Shown: positions 8,079 to 16,172 of the stretch, piece after piece
How positions within the stretch are numbered: the first letter of the stretch is position 1
How the letters are laid out: each line of letters starts with the position of its first letter
From: Desulfovibrio sp. Dsv1
GTDB lineage: Bacteria > Desulfobacterota > Desulfovibrionia > Desulfovibrionales > Desulfovibrionaceae
NCBI GenBank assembly: GCA_000403945.1
Contig: APFI01000050.1
Coordinates: forward strand, 1 to 54,544
Direction: 5' to 3'
DNA: 54,544 bases
Translations under genes and position numbers: made by a program
Notes under the pieces: generated by a model
Seen by the model: the letters and a program-made list of their open reading frames with translations, nothing else
What the model was told of the DNA's origin: nothing
The model's database searches: none

Positions 8079-8683
8079 CTATGAATCCTGATAGTGAAAA
8101 GAATTCCCCATTGCTGCAAGAATATTTTGATAAACACCATGATCAACATCTTGCGGAATTGCACCGCAGGAGGACTGTAAGTTGGAGGATGGAAGAAGCT
8201 TTTGAAAAAAGTGATGGAACGATTCCGGACGCATTTTATCGCTTCTTTGACGGCGAAATGCGCCTGGCATGTGGCCATTCGGCAAAATGTATTGTATATA
8301 TGCCTGATTTTGGCATTAACAAGGAGCATAACCGAAAAGGTAAAATCATCATTGAGATTGTTTCTCGAAATACCTCCTGGGATCAGGTGGAAGATTGTTT
8401 TGAATTGCAGCTTGCCAGAAAAGCAAGACTTCAGGATGTCAAAGTAGACTATCTTGAGCGCAAAGATCTGGCAGCGGACGATGATATTGTCAGATATTAC
8501 AATATGTTCATCAGTTGGGACGACGCTATTCCTCTTGTTCAGCGCGTCTTGTTCTGCTCCCTTTTCAGACAACGTTTTCTGATGACCACGGCGTCCCGGA
8601 ACCTGGGTTCAATAACGACACACCGTTTCTTGTCCAGCATGGGGCAGGTACTTTCTTTCAGATCGTGCGTGCTGAATGAATAG
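8048..8683 (+). CDS. unknown cytoplasmic protein, first trbL-trbF cargo module
   Basis: A 211-residue hydrophilic protein I do not recognise. It begins MSKKDGLRNC, the same start as the aborted ten-codon frame at 9661. There is no signal peptide or membrane segment. The middle contains CGHSAKCIVYMPDFG and a strand-rich KGKIIIEIVSRN. It lies 4 bases after the trbL stop, so it is probably translated with the operon. The last ~48 codons (after 8539) run antisense to the converging gene, so the true functional end may be near 8540. Codons from 8060 to 8530 are AT-rich relative to trbL's 3' half, which fits recent acquisition. Confidence 0.5.
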   Translation: MSKKDGLRNCSMNPDSEKNSPLLQEYFDKHHDQHLAELHRRRTVSWRMEEAFEKSDGTIPDAFYRFFDGEMRLACGHSAKCIVYMPDFGINKEHNRKGKIIIEIVSRNTSWDQVEDCFELQLARKARLQDVKVDYLERKDLAADDDIVRYYNMFISWDDAIPLVQRVLFCSLFRQRFLMTTASRNLGSITTHRFLSSMGQVLSFRSCVLNE

Positions 8684-9537
8684 ACGCTGCATACTTCACC
8701 AGAGGCGGCATAAGCGCTCAGCTCCTCCAGAAAAGCCGCCCTGTAGTGATCAGGGTTGATGAGTGTGCATGCCGCCAGTTCTGTAAAATCAGGATGGTAA
8801 TACTTCAGCGCATTTTTATATTTGATGAGATATCCGTGTTGAATTTCATGGACAGTAGCCTCACCGCAGAAAATATATGGGGTTGTATAATGCTCTTTCA
8901 AGGAACTGAGCATCAAAAACGCATTAAGATAGTTGGCGTTTTGACGGTTCGGCAACGACAACCGCACTTTTGCGCGCAAGCCGTCGCCGCCTGCGTCATC
9001 AAGCTTCAGTGCCATGTCGACAACAAGCCCAAGGCGTTTTGTCTTTTGCGGTACGGCGCAACGAGCCCTGCAAAAAGCCCGTTCTTCGGAAGCTCCGTTT
9101 TGCCTGTACTCCCGTGTCTTGCGAGTCACGGCATCCATGAACTCACGCGGCGCAAATTCTTCCACAAAGGCATCCGGCAACAGCTCTGTGTCAATGCCGT
9201 TTATTTTTTTCAAGAGATTGGCGTCAGGGAAGTCGGTAGTGAATTCATCCTTGTGCCCAAGGATGTAGTCAGTATGTCGTCCCAAAACCTCATATTGGCA
9301 GTTTTCAGCATGCCTATGGCCGGGGGTGGTTCGGAAATGTGGCGTAAAACCGCAGTCTGGATTGCGCGGATCGCAGCAGACAGCGGTGATTCGGGTGCGT
9401 GGCATCGCCATGCGGCAGTTCTCATCCGGGCACATCAGTTCAGGGGTGCGACCGGTTTCCATGATGAAGTCCGCCACGTCATCCGGTTCCAGCATCCTCT
9501 CGCTTTCCATGTGCCACACATAACGGAATTTAGGCAT
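8539..9537 (-). CDS. unknown protein with an N-terminal cysteine-rich zinc-ribbon-like domain
   Basis: A 332-residue protein on the strand opposite the trb operon. Residues 36-85 hold CPDENC, an adjacent CC pair, CGFTPHFRTTPGHRHAENC and nearby His, a pattern resembling the CoiA-like or 'competence-type' zinc domains often found on mobile elements. The rest contains strand-rich KVRLSLPNRQ and a Tyr-rich centre, then a basic tail (IRKRCLKREQNK). The ATG at 9537 has GAGG 6 bases upstream. It overlaps the 3' end of the forward cargo gene tail-to-tail by about 145 bases. Function is unknown; a nucleic-acid role is suggested only by the zinc-like motif and basic tail. Confidence 0.65.
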   Translation of the reverse strand: MPKFRYVWHMESERMLEPDDVADFIMETGRTPELMCPDENCRMAMPRTRITAVCCDPRNPDCGFTPHFRTTPGHRHAENCQYEVLGRHTDYILGHKDEFTTDFPDANLLKKINGIDTELLPDAFVEEFAPREFMDAVTRKTREYRQNGASEERAFCRARCAVPQKTKRLGLVVDMALKLDDAGGDGLRAKVRLSLPNRQNANYLNAFLMLSSLKEHYTTPYIFCGEATVHEIQHGYLIKYKNALKYYHPDFTELAACTLINPDHYRAAFLEELSAYAASGEVCSVYSFSTHDLKESTCPMLDKKRCVVIEPRFRDAVVIRKRCLKREQNKTR

Positions 9538-9577
9538 ACGGCCTCACTTCGTTGATCAATATGAGAGAGATTTTACA

Positions 9578-9664
9578 ATGAACCTGTTCAGGAAGAAAGA
9601 AAAAACAGATGCCTCAACTGGAGCGAGCGATAATGCCGAATTCGGGAAAGGATTAACCCCATGA
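9578..9664 (+). pseudogene. duplicated 5' fragment of trbF fused to a trbL-end copy
   Basis: Twenty-eight codons starting MNLFRKKEKTDAST, against MSFFKKKEKNDAPA at the start of intact trbF at 10348, and preceded by a matching GATTxTACAATGA translation-initiation region. After about 19 codons the match ends. The following bases (9643 on) copy the trbL stop and downstream region instead. The frame stops at 9664, overlapping the ATG of the second copy of the MxKKDGLRxC start. It is a junction scar between two cargo modules. Confidence 0.75.
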
Positions 9665-9691
9665 ATAAGAAAGATGGATTAAGGAGTTGTT
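9643..9691 (+). repeat. cargo-slot direct repeat, copy 2
   Basis: Second copy of the repeat at 8031-8078, with one extra A and about five substitutions. Its ATG at 9661 opens only MNKKDGLRSC before a TGA, whereas the first copy opens a 211-codon gene. It marks the left boundary of the second cargo module. Confidence 0.8.
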
Positions 9692-9728
9692 GAATTTCTG
9701 GAAATACACAGACCTTGTGAGGATACGT

Positions 9729-10034
9729 ATGAAAAAAACTAAAAATTATGGCGCGTTATTAGCAATACTGTTGCTTGTTCCTGGATGTATTGGCATGTCG
9801 ATGTATATTTTAGTTTTATTTTATATTGCATATTTAAAGTCATCATCAATATTTTTTGTTGGAGCAGTATCAGTTTTACTTGTGTTTCCAATTTTTATTA
9901 TTGCTATATGTGATATTTGTAAGTCGATAAAAGATTATAAAAATATCACTGACAAACTTGGTTGTGTTTTAATACTTATTGCTGAGTGCACAATGATATA
10001 TACATCAATCATATTTTTTGTGGAATATACTTAG
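9729..10034 (+). CDS. small three-helix membrane protein, second cargo module
   Basis: A 101-residue very hydrophobic protein of unknown function with about three membrane segments: LLAILLLVPGCIGMSMYILV, then FFVGAVSVLLVFPIFIIAI, then LIAECTMIYTSIIFFV. The LLLVPGCIG stretch resembles a lipobox but lacks a convincing signal-peptide context. The ATG at 9729 has GAGG 6 bases upstream; an upstream TTG at 9687 would lengthen it by 14 codons. It is strongly AT-rich. Small membrane proteins inside conjugation operons are often exclusion proteins, but that is only a positional inference. Confidence 0.55.
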   Translation: MKKTKNYGALLAILLLVPGCIGMSMYILVLFYIAYLKSSSIFFVGAVSVLLVFPIFIIAICDICKSIKDYKNITDKLGCVLILIAECTMIYTSIIFFVEYT

Positions 10035-10188
10035 ATATCATCTCTCCTGATATTATTATCATGGCAATTGATAATGCAAAAATAACAATTGCTATTATAA
10101 GATTAAATTTATGACAATTTTTAAATTTTCTGAATACATCTTTAACGATTTTATCTTTATTTTCTATTATGTCTTCGCTCTCTTTTTT
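10009..10188 (-). CDS. C-terminal half of a split reverse-strand membrane protein (-1 frame)
   Basis: An open frame of 59 codons with no start codon near its beginning. It reads ESEDIIENKDKIVKDVF, then FNLIIAIVIFALSIAMIIIS (a membrane helix), ending SKYIPQKI. It begins immediately downstream of the A8 tract at 10183-10190 and is the -1 continuation of the frame at 10167-10307. Joined, they make a sensible two- to three-helix protein of about 99 residues. Its end overlaps the forward gene at 9729-10034 by 26 bases. Either the two are one gene with frameshifting, or a frameshift has broken it. Confidence 0.45.
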   Translation of the reverse strand, partial: KKESEDIIENKDKIVKDVFRKFKNCHKFNLIIAIVIFALSIAMIIISGEMISKYIPQKI

Positions 10189-10307
10189 TTAAATTTATAG
10201 TTTGAAAATATTATATATAAATATAACATTGAAGATATAACATATAATAATATAAAAGTTGAAAATATATTTACAGCATTAAAGGCAAGAGCTGTGAATG
10301 CAAACAT
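10167..10307 (-). CDS. N-terminal half of a split reverse-strand membrane protein
   Basis: A 46-codon frame starting MFAFTALAFNAVN, with GAGG 8-9 bases upstream. It contains one long hydrophobic segment (FSTFILLYVISSMLYLYIIF) and stops at 10167 after a Lys-rich KFKKKRAKT. The codons at the A8 tract are AAA AAG preceded by A, which is the dnaX-type -1 slippery heptamer in the correct phase. A -1 shift there enters the frame at 10009-10188. It is extremely AT-rich. Without shifting, the product is a single-helix peptide. Confidence 0.45.
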   Translation of the reverse strand: MFAFTALAFNAVNIFSTFILLYVISSMLYLYIIFSNYKFKKKRAKT

Positions 10308-10347
10308 GGAGCTAACCTCGCTTCTTCAGAAAAAAAGGGATTCTACA

Positions 10348-11091
10348 ATGAGCTTTTTCAAGAAGAAAGAAAAAAACGACGCCCCCGCGTCCGCGTCCAG
10401 GTCCACGGAAGGGCATAACCCCTACCTCAATGCCCGCCAGGAATGGCTGGAGCGCTACGGATCGTACATCAACCGGGCGGCGCAATGGAGGCTGACGGCA
10501 TTCATTGCCCTGCTGCTCCTGGGCGGCTCCATAATGGGCAATGTCATCCAGGCCAGCCAGGTCAAAGCCATTCCGTACATCATCGAGGTGGACAAGCTGG
10601 GCAAGGCCGCCGTGACGACCCGCGCGGACCAGGCCAGCGCCGCACCCCTGCGGCTGATCCAGGCGGAAATAGCCGCCTGCATCACGGACTGGCGCACGGT
10701 CACGGCTGATATTGAGCTACAGAAGCAGATGATCCAGCGCCTGAGCTTCTTTGTGGCAGGCAGCGCCAAAGGGGTGCTCAAGGAATGGTTCACGACCAAT
10801 AATCCCTATGAGATCGCCAAGGCCGGGAAGCTGGTTCATGTGGAAATCAAAAGCCTGCCTTTGCCTGTGAGCGCGGATTCCTACCGTGTGGAATGGACGG
10901 AAACCGTCCGCGCGCATTCGGGTGTGGCTCTGGAAAACCATTCCTATGAGGCCACAGTCAGCGTCCAGATCAACCCGCCCACAGCGGAAGCCGTGCTGCT
11001 GCGCAATCCCGGCGGTGTTTACATCACCAGCCTGTCGGCCAGTCGTGTCTTCAAGGCCGGATCCGCCCCCTTTCCGGCCCAGGCGCAATAG
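10348..11091 (+). CDS. trbF: TrbF/VirB8-family conjugal transfer protein
   Basis: A 247-residue bitopic inner-membrane protein of the secretion core. A charged cytoplasmic N-terminus (MSFFKKKEKNDAPA) is followed by one membrane helix (residues 50-69, LTAFIALLLLGGSIMGNVI). The periplasmic VirB8 domain then starts at SQVKAIPYIIEVDKLG. The ATG at 10348 is chosen because the homology starts there and the same initiation region was duplicated at 9578; an ATG 18 codons upstream lies in AT-rich cargo sequence. It is followed after 9 bases by trbG. Base composition switches sharply from AT-rich to GC-rich at its start. Confidence 0.92.
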   Translation: MSFFKKKEKNDAPASASRSTEGHNPYLNARQEWLERYGSYINRAAQWRLTAFIALLLLGGSIMGNVIQASQVKAIPYIIEVDKLGKAAVTTRADQASAAPLRLIQAEIAACITDWRTVTADIELQKQMIQRLSFFVAGSAKGVLKEWFTTNNPYEIAKAGKLVHVEIKSLPLPVSADSYRVEWTETVRAHSGVALENHSYEATVSVQINPPTAEAVLLRNPGGVYITSLSASRVFKAGSAPFPAQAQ

Positions 11092-11100
11092 GAGTTCTCC

Positions 11101-12018
11101 ATGAAAAGAGGTTTCGCCGTTTTTCTGTTGTCTGCCTGCTGCCTTTCCATTGGAGCCCGTGCGGACGCGGCCCCGGTGGGGGCCCAGGCGTCCGCGCCAT
11201 CGGAGCAAGGTGCTCCGGCGTTGCCGCCGGACTTCCTGAATATGCCGGACTTCTTGAGCAATGACACTGTGCCCCTGAGCAAACGCGAGCGCCAGTCTCT
11301 TAATCTTGCCCGCGATTGGGCCGGACGCGGCCCGGCTCCGGTGCTCTCACAGTCCGGCAAGCTAACCTATGTGCACGGCGCATCCCTGCCCACCATCCTG
11401 GCCAGCCCCATGCAGGTCTGTGATGTGGAACTCCAGCCAGGGGAGAAGGTCAATGAGGTGATCGTGGGCGATTCCGCGCGCTGGATGGTGGAAACGGGCA
11501 CAGCCGGAGAAACCACGCACCTTTTCATCAAGCCCGTTGACGCCGGGCTTGAAACGACAGCCGTGGTTACTACGGATCGCCGGGTTTATCACCTGCGTCT
11601 GATTTCCCAGCGTTCCGGTCACACCCCGTATGTGGGCTTTGTCTACGCCGACGCCATGAAGCTCCAGCTTGCGGAAAAGAAGGCCGCCAGAGAAGAGGAA
11701 ATTCAGCGCAATACGGCCACCATTGACGGGAAGGAGGTCGATATATCCGGCCTGAACTTCAACTTTGAGGTGAAGGGCAAGGCCTCCTGGAAGCCTGAGC
11801 GCGTTTTTGACGACGGCCAGAAAATTTACATCTATCTGCCCCGGAAAAGTACGGAAATGCCCGTGCTCCTGGCTCGCAAACATGGGGAAAACGTCTTGGT
11901 CAACTACCGCGTGGACGGCAAAAACCTGGTTGTGGACGGCCTGTTTGACGACATTTCCCTTCTGTTGGGCGTGGGTTCCAGGCGGGAGGAAGTACGGATC
12001 ATCAGAAAGGCGCAATGA
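11101..12018 (+). CDS. trbG: TrbG/VirB9-family conjugal transfer protein
   Basis: A 305-residue periplasmic outer-membrane-complex protein. Residues 1-22 are a signal peptide (GFAVFLLSACCLSIGARA). The VirB9 domain begins around residue 90 with LTYVHGASLPTILASP, then LQPGEKVNEVIVGDSARW and the THLFIKPVDAGLETTAVVTT core. The C-terminal part (FDDGQKIYIYLP, LVNYRVDGKNLVVDGLFD) is the region that contacts VirB7/VirB10. It overlaps trbI: its stop at 12016-12018 is followed at 12020 by the trbI ATG. TrbG with TrbI forms the channel spanning both membranes. Confidence 0.92.
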   Translation: MKRGFAVFLLSACCLSIGARADAAPVGAQASAPSEQGAPALPPDFLNMPDFLSNDTVPLSKRERQSLNLARDWAGRGPAPVLSQSGKLTYVHGASLPTILASPMQVCDVELQPGEKVNEVIVGDSARWMVETGTAGETTHLFIKPVDAGLETTAVVTTDRRVYHLRLISQRSGHTPYVGFVYADAMKLQLAEKKAAREEEIQRNTATIDGKEVDISGLNFNFEVKGKASWKPERVFDDGQKIYIYLPRKSTEMPVLLARKHGENVLVNYRVDGKNLVVDGLFDDISLLLGVGSRREEVRIIRKAQ

Positions 12019-12019
12019 G

Positions 12020-13234
12020 ATGAGCGACGAATCCCCTAATGCCCTTGTCATGTCGCCCAGACCCTTGGTGGCCAGAATGGGCCGCTGGCCGCTCTACGCG
12101 CTGCTGGTTGTGCTCGCGCTCCTGCTTGCGGCGCTGATCTACAGCGTGAGCTTCGTTCATGATCCCGCCCGCAAAAAGGAGGAAGAGGCCAAGAAGGTGG
12201 CTGTGAGCGAAGAGGAAAAGCCGGTCTGGCTGATGGAAGGGAGCGGCCTGGCGCTGGACCCCAGGAAGGATCAGACGAGCGGCGTTGCGGCGCCTCCGGA
12301 ACCGGCAAAACCGGAGCCTTTGGTGGTAGTTCAGCGAGAGGAAAAACCGGATCAGCAGGTGGAAAACGTCCGCCGCATCAAAACGCAGGCCTACATGAGC
12401 GCGCTCAGTGCGCCGCTGGTGGCCAAGCGTGTGAACAGCGGCGCGGTTTCCGCTCCTGTGGCCGCATCCGCAGCCGAATCCACGCCGTCCAGCAGCCACA
12501 ATGCCGTTTCCGCCACGGCTTCGGCCGGAAGCGACAACTACTATGACCCGGCGGCCGACCGGGACAAGGAAGCCTTTTTCGACCGTGCCCGCAGGGACAC
12601 GTCCTGGCAGCTTCAGGAACAGCGCACGGCGGGCATGCCGCTGGAACTGAAAACCGGCGCGGTAATTCCGGGCGTCATGCTGACGGGCGTGAATTCGGAT
12701 CTGCCCGGCAACATGATCGCCCAGGTTTCCCAGCACGTCTTTGATTCCGCCACCGGGCGGAACCTGCTCATTCCCCAGCGTACTAAAATTTATGGCGTTT
12801 ATGACTCCCGCATTGTCTACGGCCAGGAGCGCGTCCTGATCGCCTGGAATCGCCTGATCTTTCCGGACGGGTCATCCATATCCCTTGGCGCCATGCCCGG
12901 CGCGGACATGGCCGGCATGGCCGGCCTCAATGACGGCGTGAACAATCACTATATGCGCATATTCGGCTCGGCGCTGATGATGTCGCTGGTATCCGGCGGC
13001 ATGGCCTACGCTCTGGATGGCGCGAATGACAGTACGAAAACCGAGAACGGCACCCGTATGACCGACGAAATGACGTCCTCACTGGCCCAGCAGCTTGGCC
13101 AGACGACGACAACGCTGCTCCAGCGCAATCTGAGCATCAAGCCCACGCTGGAGATCCGGCCCGGCTACCAGTTCAACATTGTCGTCACCAGGGATGTGGT
13201 TTTCAAGGAAGCCTACACACGCTGGCGGCGCTGA
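12020..13234 (+). CDS. trbI: TrbI/VirB10-family conjugal transfer protein
   Basis: A 404-residue protein with a short cytoplasmic segment, one membrane helix (about 22-45, YALLVVLALLLAALIYSV), a long Pro/Ala/Glu-rich periplasmic linker (60-180) and a C-terminal VirB10 barrel. In the barrel, LKTGAVIPGVMLTGVNSDLP, IPQRTKIYGVYDSRIVYGQ and RLIFPDGSSISL are diagnostic. The ATG at 12020 is chosen by position just after trbG and by the start of homology. VirB10 proteins span both membranes and sense energy state. It ends the trb block; traG follows after 119 bases. Confidence 0.93.
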   Translation: MSDESPNALVMSPRPLVARMGRWPLYALLVVLALLLAALIYSVSFVHDPARKKEEEAKKVAVSEEEKPVWLMEGSGLALDPRKDQTSGVAAPPEPAKPEPLVVVQREEKPDQQVENVRRIKTQAYMSALSAPLVAKRVNSGAVSAPVAASAAESTPSSSHNAVSATASAGSDNYYDPAADRDKEAFFDRARRDTSWQLQEQRTAGMPLELKTGAVIPGVMLTGVNSDLPGNMIAQVSQHVFDSATGRNLLIPQRTKIYGVYDSRIVYGQERVLIAWNRLIFPDGSSISLGAMPGADMAGMAGLNDGVNNHYMRIFGSALMMSLVSGGMAYALDGANDSTKTENGTRMTDEMTSSLAQQLGQTTTTLLQRNLSIKPTLEIRPGYQFNIVVTRDVVFKEAYTRWRR

Positions 13235-13353
13235 TGCGTAACACGAACCGGGTAGCGTTCGCAGCTCCGGAACCAAGTTGGCCAGAAAAGTAACCTCCTG
13301 AAATTTCACACAGCGGCATTTATCCCCGGTAACACGTTTTGTTGGAGAGAATC

Positions 13354-15357
13354 ATGGCGCAACAGGAATATGGCCTTCAGGAATCAGCGCCCGACCGCAG
13401 GACAGGCATCTGGTGGCTGTTGTTTCTTCTGCTGCCGGCGCTGACGCTGCTGGGCATGAGCATGGCCACGCTGAAGGCGGCTTCGGACTATGGTTTTCAG
13501 CCAGCCCTGGGCCATCCGTGGTTTTCTCTTTTCGGCATTCCGTTCCATGCGCCCTGGAGCATTTTCACCTGGGAGGGCATCTCCCCGGCGGTCATGGATA
13601 ACGCCCTGACGGTGGGCCAGGCCTTTTTCATTGTGCCGCTGATGTTTGCCATGCTCTGCGTGGCGGCCTTCCGGAAACTGAAGGGCAACAAGAGTCTGTA
13701 CGGCTCGGCGCGCTGGGCCAGGAAAGATGAAATTGAGCGCATGGGCTATTTCGGCGGCAAGGGCGTCTATGTGGGCGGATGGTTCGACAAGCGCAAGGAT
13801 CAACTGCTTTACCTGCGGCACAATGGCCCGGAACACGTTCTCTGCTTTGCGCCCACGCGTTCCGGCAAGGGCGTCGGCCTGATCCTGCCCACGCTGTTGT
13901 CCTGGCCAGGCTCCAGCCTGACGCTGGACATCAAGGGGGAAAACTGGGCTTTGACTTCGGGTTGGCGCAAGTCTCAGGAGCACAGGGTCTTGCGCTTTGA
14001 TCCTTCGGACGCTTCCGGCTCCGGCTGCGCTTTCAATCCTCTGGACGAGATCCGCCTGTCACAACTGGAAGCTGTCCAGGACGTGCAAAACCTGGCGCTC
14101 ATGCTGGTGGATCCGGACGGCAAGGGGCTGGAAGACCACTGGACCAAGGCGGCCTTCGCCTTCTTCGCCGGGCTGATCCTGCACTGCTGCGTCATGGTGC
14201 GGCATAAGGAAGGCCGCATGCCGACGCTCCAGGACCTGACCATCATGATGTCCGATCCGGATCGCACTCCTGCGGAGTTGCTGGATGAAATGATGGCCAC
14301 GGATCACGCGAAGCTGTTCCGCGAGTTTGCTCCGGACGCTGACACGCGCGTGGGCGACGCCTGCCATATCTTTATCGCCAGTTCCGCACGAGAAATGGCA
14401 TCCAAGGCGGAAAACGAGGCATCCGGCGTTCTGTCTTCCGCCCTGGTGAATATGGCCATCTACCGTGATCCGATCATCAACATCAACACGGCCCGGTCGG
14501 ACTTTCACATTCATGATCTTATGAATGACGAAAATCCTGTGGACCTGTACCTGGTGATACCACCGGACGGCATAGACCGGGTGCGGCCGTTGATACGGCT
14601 CATGCTGGATCTGATCATCCGGCGTGTCTGCGCCAGGATGGAATTTGCGGACGGCACGAGCAAGGCTGGCTACAAACACCGTCTGCTGCTCATGCTGGAC
14701 GAGTTCACCAGCCTGGGCAAGCTGCCCATCATGGAAAAAGCCATTGCCTATATCGCCGGTTATGGCGGCAAGATCTACATCATCGTCCAGGATCCGGAAC
14801 AGTTGAACAAGGAGTACAGCAAGGAAAACGCCATCATGGCCAACTGCCATGTGCGTATCGCCTATGCCCCCAACAAAACTGAAACAGCGGAGATGCTTTC
14901 AAAGCTGGTCGGCAAGACCACGGTGGTGGAAAAGAAGACCTCCATATCCATCGGCAAAGGCGGGCGCACCCGTTCCATCAATATGGCGGAAACAGCCCGG
15001 CCTCTGCTGACGCCGGATGAATGCTCGCGTCTTCGCGCCCCGGAAAAGGACAGTGCCGGCAGGATCACCAGAGCTGGCGACATGCTGATTCTCACCGCCG
15101 GGCAGTATCCCATTTTTGGAATGCAGATCCTGTATTTCAAGGATCCCACATTCTCGCAGCGCTCCAAAATTCCCGCACCAGGCGTTTCAGAAAAATATCC
15201 CGCCGGCATCACGGACTCTCTGTACTTTCCCCGCCCTGCGGAGTGGTACGACAAGCGGATTGAAGAGACTCCAGGAAAGAAAGAAGAGACGGGGAAAGAG
15301 GAAAAATCAGTGTCAGCGGCGAATTTTGAGGATTTTTTGAAGCAGGGGGCGGATTGA
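13354..15357 (+). CDS. traG: TraG/VirD4-family type IV coupling protein
   Basis: A 667-residue membrane-anchored ATPase that brings the relaxase-DNA complex to the channel. Two N-terminal membrane helices (about 12-33 and 82-105) precede a TraG motor domain: SLYGSARWA, Walker A APTRSGKGVGLILP near residue 166, ENEASGVLSSALVNMAIY, and Walker B LLLMLDEFTSLGKLP near 445. The C-terminal tail is charged. The ATG at 13354 has GGAGAG upstream; a TTG 15 bases earlier is less likely. Placing traG after trbI differs from RP4, where it lies in the separate Tra1 region. The relaxase it should partner is not in this window. Confidence 0.93.
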   Translation: MAQQEYGLQESAPDRRTGIWWLLFLLLPALTLLGMSMATLKAASDYGFQPALGHPWFSLFGIPFHAPWSIFTWEGISPAVMDNALTVGQAFFIVPLMFAMLCVAAFRKLKGNKSLYGSARWARKDEIERMGYFGGKGVYVGGWFDKRKDQLLYLRHNGPEHVLCFAPTRSGKGVGLILPTLLSWPGSSLTLDIKGENWALTSGWRKSQEHRVLRFDPSDASGSGCAFNPLDEIRLSQLEAVQDVQNLALMLVDPDGKGLEDHWTKAAFAFFAGLILHCCVMVRHKEGRMPTLQDLTIMMSDPDRTPAELLDEMMATDHAKLFREFAPDADTRVGDACHIFIASSAREMASKAENEASGVLSSALVNMAIYRDPIININTARSDFHIHDLMNDENPVDLYLVIPPDGIDRVRPLIRLMLDLIIRRVCARMEFADGTSKAGYKHRLLLMLDEFTSLGKLPIMEKAIAYIAGYGGKIYIIVQDPEQLNKEYSKENAIMANCHVRIAYAPNKTETAEMLSKLVGKTTVVEKKTSISIGKGGRTRSINMAETARPLLTPDECSRLRAPEKDSAGRITRAGDMLILTAGQYPIFGMQILYFKDPTFSQRSKIPAPGVSEKYPAGITDSLYFPRPAEWYDKRIEETPGKKEETGKEEKSVSAANFEDFLKQGAD

Positions 15358-15358
15358 T

Positions 15359-15640
15359 ATGGATTGGATACAGATAACGTCCATTGCAACCCTGATGTCG
15401 GGGCTCGGCGCGTGCGCTTCCGCTGTGGCGATCTGGCGCACCGTGCGGGAAATGCGGAAACAGCGGGAATCACCCTATATGCCGCAACTCGCCTGCTCCT
15501 TGCCCGCTGTTGTTTCAATGGAAGAAGATCCGCATAGGCGGCCAGCGGGGAGCATTCCGGCAACGGTACGCCATATTCCATGCCGATTATGTCCTGAATC
15601 AGAAACGTCTGACACTGCGTTTTGCCTGAAGACCGGATGA
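15359..15640 (+). CDS. small membrane-anchored protein of unknown function, possibly truncated
   Basis: A 93-residue frame starting 2 bases after traG's stop, with GGGGGCGG upstream. The first ~45 residues look real: a membrane helix (ITSIATLMSGLGACASAVAI) then a charged stretch WRTVREMRKQRESPYMPQL, as in many small helix-anchored unknowns. The rest is low-complexity and Pro/Cys-rich, as if the frame had been shifted. It may be the stub of a longer gene. The stop overlaps the start of the peptidase gene. Confidence 0.4.
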   Translation: MDWIQITSIATLMSGLGACASAVAIWRTVREMRKQRESPYMPQLACSLPAVVSMEEDPHRRPAGSIPATVRHIPCRLCPESETSDTAFCLKTG

Positions 15641-16155
15641 TGAAATTCCTGTTGGCACTGACATTTCTGGCTTCAGCGCTGGCGCTGCTGTACTCCATCG
15701 GTTTTCGTCTGAACCTCACGCCATCGCTGCCGCGTGGCATCTACCGGGCAACTGAAGGACGACCGGAGCGCGGCGGTCTCGTCGCCTTCTGTCTGGAGTC
15801 TCCGGTCTGGACCTCTCTGGCCAGGGAGCGCGGCTACCTTGGGTCGGGTTCCTGTCCGTCCGGTCTGCGTCCGCTGCTCAAATATCTGGCCGGCCTGCCC
15901 GGCGATGCCGTCACGGTGACGCCGGACGGCATACAGGTCGAGCCCGTTTCCGGATCGGCCAGCGTCTGGCCCGCTCCGGTCCGGCGTGAAGACTCTATGG
16001 GGCGGTCGCTGCCGGAAAGTTCACTGCGCGCCGGCGTGATCCCTGCCGGCATGGCTCTGGCGCTGTCCGGTCATCCGGGCAGCTTTGACAGCCGTTTCTT
16101 CGGACTCGTTCCTCTGGCCGGCATGGTCAGGGTCGAGCCCGTATGCACCTTCTAA
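15637..16155 (+). CDS. traF: TraF-type conjugative transfer signal peptidase (S26 family)
   Basis: A 172-residue membrane-bound serine peptidase. The N-terminal helix (LLALTFLASALALLYSIGF) is followed by NLTPSLPRGIYR, which carries the nucleophile Ser of the TraF (S26C) family, and by LLKYLAGLPGD with the general-base Lys. The C-terminal SGHPGSFDSRFFG is the conserved S26 block. TraF processes and cyclises the TrbC pilin in RP4. Two adjacent ATGs (15637, 15640) overlap the preceding stop. No trbC is visible here, so the substrate gene must lie elsewhere on the element. Confidence 0.88.
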   Translation: MMKFLLALTFLASALALLYSIGFRLNLTPSLPRGIYRATEGRPERGGLVAFCLESPVWTSLARERGYLGSGSCPSGLRPLLKYLAGLPGDAVTVTPDGIQVEPVSGSASVWPAPVRREDSMGRSLPESSLRAGVIPAGMALALSGHPGSFDSRFFGLVPLAGMVRVEPVCTF

Positions 16156-16172
16156 TCAACTGGGGAACTGTC

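Noticed and set aside
14862..15740. A 292-codon reverse-strand frame across the end of traG and the start of traF
   Set aside because: It lies antisense to two conserved genes and has low-complexity Ser/Arg composition.
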